Shown here in pieces: positions 60,547 through 64,000 of a stretch of 64,000 nucleotides of DNA. Under the pieces are notes generated by a model, which worked only from the letters and a program-made list of their open reading frames with translations, did no database searches and was not told where the DNA came from. The position numbers were made by a program, and so were the translations under genes. The stretch comes from Diphasiastrum complanatum (Eukaryota > Streptophyta > Lycopodiopsida > Lycopodiales > Lycopodiaceae). Position 1 is the stretch's first letter, and the number at the start of each line of letters is the position of its first letter. The stretch is from assembly GCA_029204225.1 (NCBI GenBank), contig CM055099.1, positions 57,051,982-57,115,981 of the forward strand, written 5' to 3'.

Positions 60547-62601
60547 ATGTCTTCCATAGATACATCTCAGTCGTCGCGTTACACTATCCATCGTAATGTC
60601 CCATCTACAACGGATATCATGATCCTTTTTAGCACAAGCATGGTCACTCAGTGGATGCCCCTTGCGAAGCCTCTGTTTACTGCAATGGGTACTCATGAGA
60701 AAGCCTTCTCAGAGAGAATCAACATGGATTTTATCACTCTTGCCTTCAGTACTTGGAAGGAGGAGAAATCCAAATTTTACATTACTTTCTAGGGAGCCAC
60801 ACACAAGGTGCGCGTGACTGAGGCCGCCCTTGCTGCCATAGGGATAGCATCTAGTACCCAAGCCTCACCAAATCATAAGCAAGCCAAACAGGCTATTAAG
60901 CCTTATATTAACATTACCAATGATCTGCACTGGACTAATGACGGCTATCTTCTAGAGGTCATTACTGATCCTACCATTCAGGCTGCTGCTCAGCTCCTCA
61001 ACAATTTTCTAATGGTTGGCAACCTCAGGAAAGACCGTATTACTTTCCAGATTTTGCATAGGATAATTGAGTCTCACGCCAAGATAGCCAAGGCTCCTCT
61101 GGAACCATATAACTGGTTCAAGATCGTCTTTGGAGAGCCATCAAGAGCAATACCAAGTAGCAATTTGCTGCTGGCCCTATGTTGTCATGCCTAGCAGCCT
61201 CCCACCTTGAAAATAAAATTCATGGTTTTCGTATGGATTCCGTGCTTTCTATCTATGAAGAAACACCAGCATAGTCATCTCAACAGGCATCCAGCTCACA
61301 TAGTCGACGTCGTCCACGGAGTGAGATCATCATTCCTGACTCGCCTTCTGCATCATGATGTCGTACTAGGCAAACATCTTCAACTACGCTTCCACCCCCT
61401 GCTGCTATTTGCACTAAACTACCTATTCCCCCCGCCTCTACTTCCTCTCAAGGAAAATTTGTGACCATTGGGACTACCACTCCCATCACAACTGCCCAGG
61501 CCGCCTCAACCCAACACACGGGAGCCGTTTTTTCAAACACCCAGTATTTCATGGACATGTTAGATGATTCCGACTCCCTTGGGGCCTCAAAAGTTTTTGT
61601 AATGCCCTAGAACCCTACGCCCTTTGAACTCCAATCCCCTGGAAGAGAATTCGAACAATTCCATGATACTAAAATTGGTTTTGAAGACTCTTTTCAAATC
61701 AACCAGCAAGATCAAGTTGAAGCTGCACCAACCACATTCGGGTCGGGCAAGTTGTCAAATCACCAAAGCAGGTTGACGCCACAGTGCCTGAGGGCTATGA
61801 AGAAGAAGAGTTACAAGCACCTACTCCACGCCAACCAGGAACAGTACCACCAGGTCCTTCTGCTGTTACCACCTCCACAATAGTAGATTCTGGTGATGCT
61901 CTCGGTTTAGTCTCAAGCCTTGTGCAAGTGATCCAGGATCAGAAAAAAGAAATGGAGCAGCGCATCTTAGATATGGGATCTGAGAATACACTCATTAGCC
62001 AGAAAGTGAATCAACTGGACAAAGAATTAAAGATCGCCAAGCAGCATGAAGCTAAGTCTGAAGCTGAGAAGAAGAAGACACAACAATTGGCTAATCGCCT
62101 AGAGGATTATGTAAGTTCCCTACAGAATGCCCTCACAACCGCCCAAGACCAAGTGGCCATGGCCATGCAGGATGCAAAGCAACAAGTGAGCTGCTCCAGG
62201 GTCAACTGCAGATGGCTGAACAAGATCGCAAATGTCTTCAAGGTAAATTGGATGTGACAATCCTTGAGCGCGATGCGTATCTACAGACGCAAATACCTGA
62301 TCATCCGGTAACTCCGACGGAAATCGCGTATTTGTTTAAAAAGGTTGAAACGTATAAAGTGGCCCTTCAAGGATTCCAAGGCCGCTTTGATAGATTCAAG
62401 GGTGCAACTTCAACTGAGTTGAAAAAGGCCAAAGCAACCATCAACAAATATGAAAAGGCTGCCACTCAAGTGTCGAAAGTCGGGCCTCAAATTCCAATTC
62501 CGGTCATGCCGCAGTTCTCTCCTCTGCACCAAGCTGACACACCTATGGATACAGGGTTGGATTCAGGCATGGACCAGGGTGGAGCCCCTGAAATTGCAGA
62601 A
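60547..62601 (+). pseudogene. Decayed long ORF with a coiled-coil C-terminal half
   Basis: Starts MSSIDTSQSSRYTIHRNVPS. In frame it continues across TAG (60,790-60,792) into VRVTEAALAAIGIASS, ITFQILHRIIESHAKIAK and WFKIVFGEPSRAIP; the frame then shifts near 61,170 with two more stops in a Ser/Pro-rich segment, and near 62,190. The region 61,900-62,480 is a long heptad-like coiled coil (VNQLDKELKIAKQHEAKSEA, ELKKAKATINKYEKAA). A copia LTR inserts after PEIAE at 62,601. I do not recognise it; a gag-like first ORF of a gypsy element and a captured host gene are both possible. Confidence 0.5.
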
Positions 62602-62920
62602 TGTTGGAATTCTAATCTTCTCCTACTCATCCCTTCACTCTCCTTCTACTGTCAAGAATTCTATCTCTCAAAGTCAGTCTGCAAAAACACGCAAAGTAAG
62701 AAACAGTCAGAACCACAAAGCTACCGCCAGTGACTGAAGGGAACCGTTAAAACAACGTTTACGGAGAAGCACGACTCAAACTGCAAATCGCAGTCACAAG
62801 AAATCGTTAAAAACCGTAGGTTACTATCTATGAGCACTTGCAGAATCATCAATAACAATTTTATGCAGTGATCAAACGACCAAAAGTCTTAAGTAACTAG
62901 CTCCTTAGAGTTAGTAATTT

Positions 62921-62934
<14 letters not shown>

Positions 62935-62967
<33 letters not shown>
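62935..62967. repeat. (AG)n microsatellite inside the copia H LTR
   Basis: 33 bp of perfect AG. The related LTR remnant at about 44,553 has only a short AGAGAGAG at the equivalent place. Confidence 0.95.
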
Positions 62968-62971
<4 letters not shown>

Positions 62972-63540
62972 GAACTGTAGCTATTGTTTTGAGTCTGTAA
63001 TTAGGAGCACGCGCTTGTCAGCGCTATTGTATTGTGTTTATCTTATAAATATACAGATTCGCTACTATTCAATCCTTACGTTCTTGATTGAATGCAATTG
63101 TCTCTCTCACTCTCTTGCACACAAACATGATTATCAGAGACATAGGATCCAATGGCTGATTAAGATGCCTAATGCTTTGCAATCCTACTATTACGGCAGT
63201 CTCAGACTCCTACTATGATAACCCAAAGGGATAACAAGCCTTTGATTCCGTTCCCTAGTCAATCCACGTCCTTGAAATTGCAGTTACTACTATGTTTATT
63301 ATTTTCTTACTGTTGGTAGAGACATCATTTTACATCGTAATCGCCTCTCGTGTTCTGCTTCCGTCACGTCCGCTGCAATTGTAATCAATCATAGACCAAG
63401 CATTTTCACATCATACACCAACAGAATTGGTATCAGAACATTGGTTTTCAGTGGATTACTAGAGTCCAGGATCTTTTTCCAAAAGCTATTCTAAATTGTT
63501 TGTGTATAATTTCGATCACTATGGAAGGCACTTAGAGATC

Positions 63541-64000
63541 CGCTTGATCAATAAATTCAACGGATATGACTTCGAAATGTGGAAGTTCAAAATGAGGATG
63601 ATCCTGATTGAAAAGGAGTTATGGGGATATGTTAACGGTTCTATGGCCAGACCGGCAGAACCCGAACAGCTCCCAGCGTGGGAAGCCAAGGATGGCAAGG
63701 CTCTTGCCATTGTATCTCTAAACATTAAAGACACTCAAATTGCTCATGTATCCAACTGCACTACTTCCAAAGAAGCATGGGATACACTCACCAGCATCTA
63801 CGAGACCTCAGATGTCTCGACTCGTCTCTTCTTGAGGAAGAAGGTACTAACACTCAGAATGAGTGAAAACACCTCAGTAGACAACCATCTGAACGAGTTC
63901 AAACAATTGATGAACCAACTGGCTGCAATAGGTTCCCCTATATCAGAAGAAGACTCTACCATGTCTCTTCTTGCCAGTCTTCCATCATCCTATGATAATT
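63541..64000 (+). CDS. Copia H gag, N-terminal part
   Basis: Open from 63,541 to the window end: LINKFNGYDFEMWKFKMRM, then a UBN2-type gag continuing through TSKEAWDTLTSIYETSDVST, LFLRKKVLTLRMSE and FKQLMNQLAAIG to LLASLPSSYDN, the conserved gag block of copia elements. The nearest ATG (63,521) is out of frame and meets a stop after four codons, so either a small indel removed the start or translation begins elsewhere. Confidence 0.85.

Larger units (their letters stand above)
62602..64000 (+). mobile_element. 5' end of a copia element H (LTR, primer site, gag)
   Basis: 5' LTR 62,602-63,423 (822 bp) with 6-bp inverted ends TGTTGG...CCAACA, then TGGTATCAGAAC (63,428-63,439), a Met-tRNA primer site. 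It contains a (AG)n tract (62,935-62,967) and a TATAAATATA box at about 63,044. The remainder lies beyond the window. It inserted into the coiled-coil ORF. Confidence 0.9.

Overview
This window looks like gene-poor, transposon-rich nuclear DNA of a land plant. Three things support that: one host gene with ten exons and canonical GT-AG introns, whose protein matches plant NEDD1; many LTR retrotransposons primed by initiator-Met tRNA (TGGTATCAGAGC-type sites); and long (CT)n/(GA)n microsatellites. I cannot name the species. The nested retroelement landscape suits a large-genome lineage, possibly a non-seed plant, but that is inference.

Layout. 0-12.3 kb: decayed LTR-element pieces, a Ty3/gypsy gag remnant, a tandem array built on ATGACTCG, and a solo copia LTR carrying a compound (CT)n(CA)n repeat. 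12.3-18.85 kb (minus): the only clearly intact host gene, NEDD1, a WD40 protein that recruits gamma-tubulin complexes; its 766-residue model reconstructs with every intron in phase. 18.9-33.6 kb: microsatellites, two copia relatives in opposite orientation with inverted RT/RNase H regions (21.2-28.05 kb), further LTRs, an inverted-repeat pair, and a copia remnant. 33.6-45.6 kb: little coding; it holds a 2.27-kb non-autonomous element with 344-bp LTRs and a perfect 5-bp target duplication (37.1-39.4 kb) nested in an older LTR, a copia remnant split by an LTR of another family, and a further copia remnant with a hairpin-rich leader.

45.6-58.85 kb holds the most unusual content. With three retroelements subtracted, a compact locus with two divergent genes remains. 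The minus gene has a histone-H3-like ORF followed by a spliced Ulp1/C48-type cysteine protease. The plus gene is of unknown function and has at least one intron. Between them is a bidirectional promoter: two outward-facing TATA boxes flank a CACGTG-rich block, and both about 310-320-nt leaders carry copies of an 18-bp motif (consensus GCGCTTGAGAGCGATATC, thirteen copies in both orientations). A nearly intact copia element (47,661-53,557) sits in the leader of the H3-like gene, an LTR-element fragment splits the plus gene, and a decayed copia truncates the protease end. I read this as a candidate undescribed mobile element or domesticated derivative; the assignment is inference.

58.9-64 kb: gypsy gag/RT remnants, a decayed coiled-coil ORF, and the 5' end of a young copia element running off the window.
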